NCBI GenBank assembly: GCA_903643055.1
Contig: CAHJWV010000255.1
Location: forward strand, 1 to 6,878
Length of the DNA stretch: 6,878 bases
Direction: 5' to 3'
Source of the DNA: Burkholderiales bacterium
Lineage (GTDB): Bacteria > Pseudomonadota > Gammaproteobacteria > Burkholderiales > Burkholderiaceae
The notes under the pieces are model-generated. The model had not been told where the DNA came from, ran no database searches, and saw only the letters and a list, made by a program, of their open reading frames with translations. The stretch's first letter is position 1. Each line of letters opens with the position of its first letter. Shown piece after piece: positions 6,448-6,878 of this stretch. The position numbers and the translations under genes were made by a program.

Positions 6448-6878
6448 GCCGCAACCCCCAACTCAATTCCCACGGCGAGCTGATCCATCTGCTGTCGATC
6501 GAAGGCCTGCCGCGCGCGGTGCTGCATCACATCCTCGACACGGCCGGCACCTTCCTGAGCGTCAATGACCGCGAGGTCAAGAAGGTGCCGTTGCTGCGCG
6601 GCAAGAGCGTGTTCAACCTGTTCTTCGAGAACAGCACCCGCACCCGCACAACCTTCGAGATCGCGGCCAAGCGCCTGTCGGCCGACGTGATCAACCTCGA
6701 CATCGCGAAGTCGAGCGCGGCCAAAGGCGAGAGCCTGCTCGACACCATCGCGAACCTGTCGGCGATGCATGCCGACATGTTTGTCGTGCGGCACAGCGAG
6801 AGCGGTGCGCCTTACCTGATCGCCCAGCACTGCGCGCCGCATGTGCATGTGGTGAATGCCGGTGACGGCCGCCACGCG
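6441..6878 (+). CDS. pyrB: Aspartate carbamoyltransferase catalytic chain, 3' part outside window
   Basis: The first 146 codons are present. PyrB condenses carbamoyl phosphate and L-aspartate to N-carbamoyl-aspartate, the committed step of pyrimidine synthesis. The N-terminal carbamoyl-phosphate-binding domain is clear: [13 protein letters not shown] with the STRTR phosphate loop at about 55-67, [12 protein letters not shown] with the active-site Lys loop at about 92-103, and the VRHSESGAP segment at about 115-123. The last residues (NAGDGRHA) fit the family motif that normally continues HPTQ. The ATG at 6441 is preceded by AAAGG with 6-nt spacing, and homology starts within a few residues ([15 protein letters not shown]). 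It lies downstream of pyrR, separated by 64 bp that hold a short open frame and a hairpin. In related bacteria pyrC or a pyrC-like gene usually follows. Confidence 0.96.
   Translation, partial: MLSRNPQLNSHGELIHLLSIEGLPRAVLHHILDTAGTFLSVNDREVKKVPLLRGKSVFNLFFENSTRTRTTFEIAAKRLSADVINLDIAKSSAAKGESLLDTIANLSAMHADMFVVRHSESGAPYLIAQHCAPHVHVVNAGDGRHA

Overview
The window looks like a chromosomal segment of a GC-rich betaproteobacterium, most likely of the order Burkholderiales (Roseateles/Rubrivivax/Leptothrix-like). This is inferred from the gene order yqgE-ruvX-pyrR-pyrB, strong G/C bias at third codon positions and the sequence character of PyrR and PyrB. No RNA gene, insertion sequence, CRISPR array or prophage gene is visible.

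The right third (4778-6878, + strand) is a compact housekeeping operon. It holds yqgE (AlgH-like protein), ruvX (Holliday-junction resolvase family), pyrR (pyrimidine regulator/uracil phosphoribosyltransferase) and the 5' part of pyrB (aspartate transcarbamoylase catalytic chain). yqgE and ruvX overlap by ATGA. The two apparent gaps, ruvX-pyrR and pyrR-pyrB, are each completely filled by a short open frame of 33 and 24 codons. Each short frame starts on an ATGA overlap and ends inside the start region of the next gene. A 9-bp perfect inverted repeat encloses the pyrB start codon. These short frames and the hairpin are the least ordinary part of the operon.

The middle (3254-4744, - strand) is a complete class I DNA photolyase, divergent from yqgE with only 33 bp between the start codons. 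Between it and the next gene lie about 640 bp with no convincing gene, apart from a weak promoter candidate and short repeats near the right-hand gene.

The left part (- strand) is accessory. A secreted protein of about 352 residues combines a signal peptide, a two-motif beta/gamma-crystallin domain, a glycine-rich linker and a zinc-peptidase domain of the plant/bacterial basic secretory protein (BSP) type. It ends in an intrinsic terminator. Directly behind it lies a second, diverged copy (about 73% identical over the C-terminal peptidase part by hand count). This copy lacks an evident start and signal peptide, and a frameshift in its Pro/Ala linker separates the crystallin and peptidase parts, so it is probably a pseudogene. 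It keeps its own strong terminator. Further left, a lipoprotein reading frame with a lipobox runs off the window edge inside a perfect 6-bp tandem repeat encoding a (Pro-Ala)n linker.

Together the left side reads as a small cell-envelope/secreted-protein island evolving by duplication and linker change. The right side reads as a conserved DNA-maintenance and pyrimidine-synthesis block.
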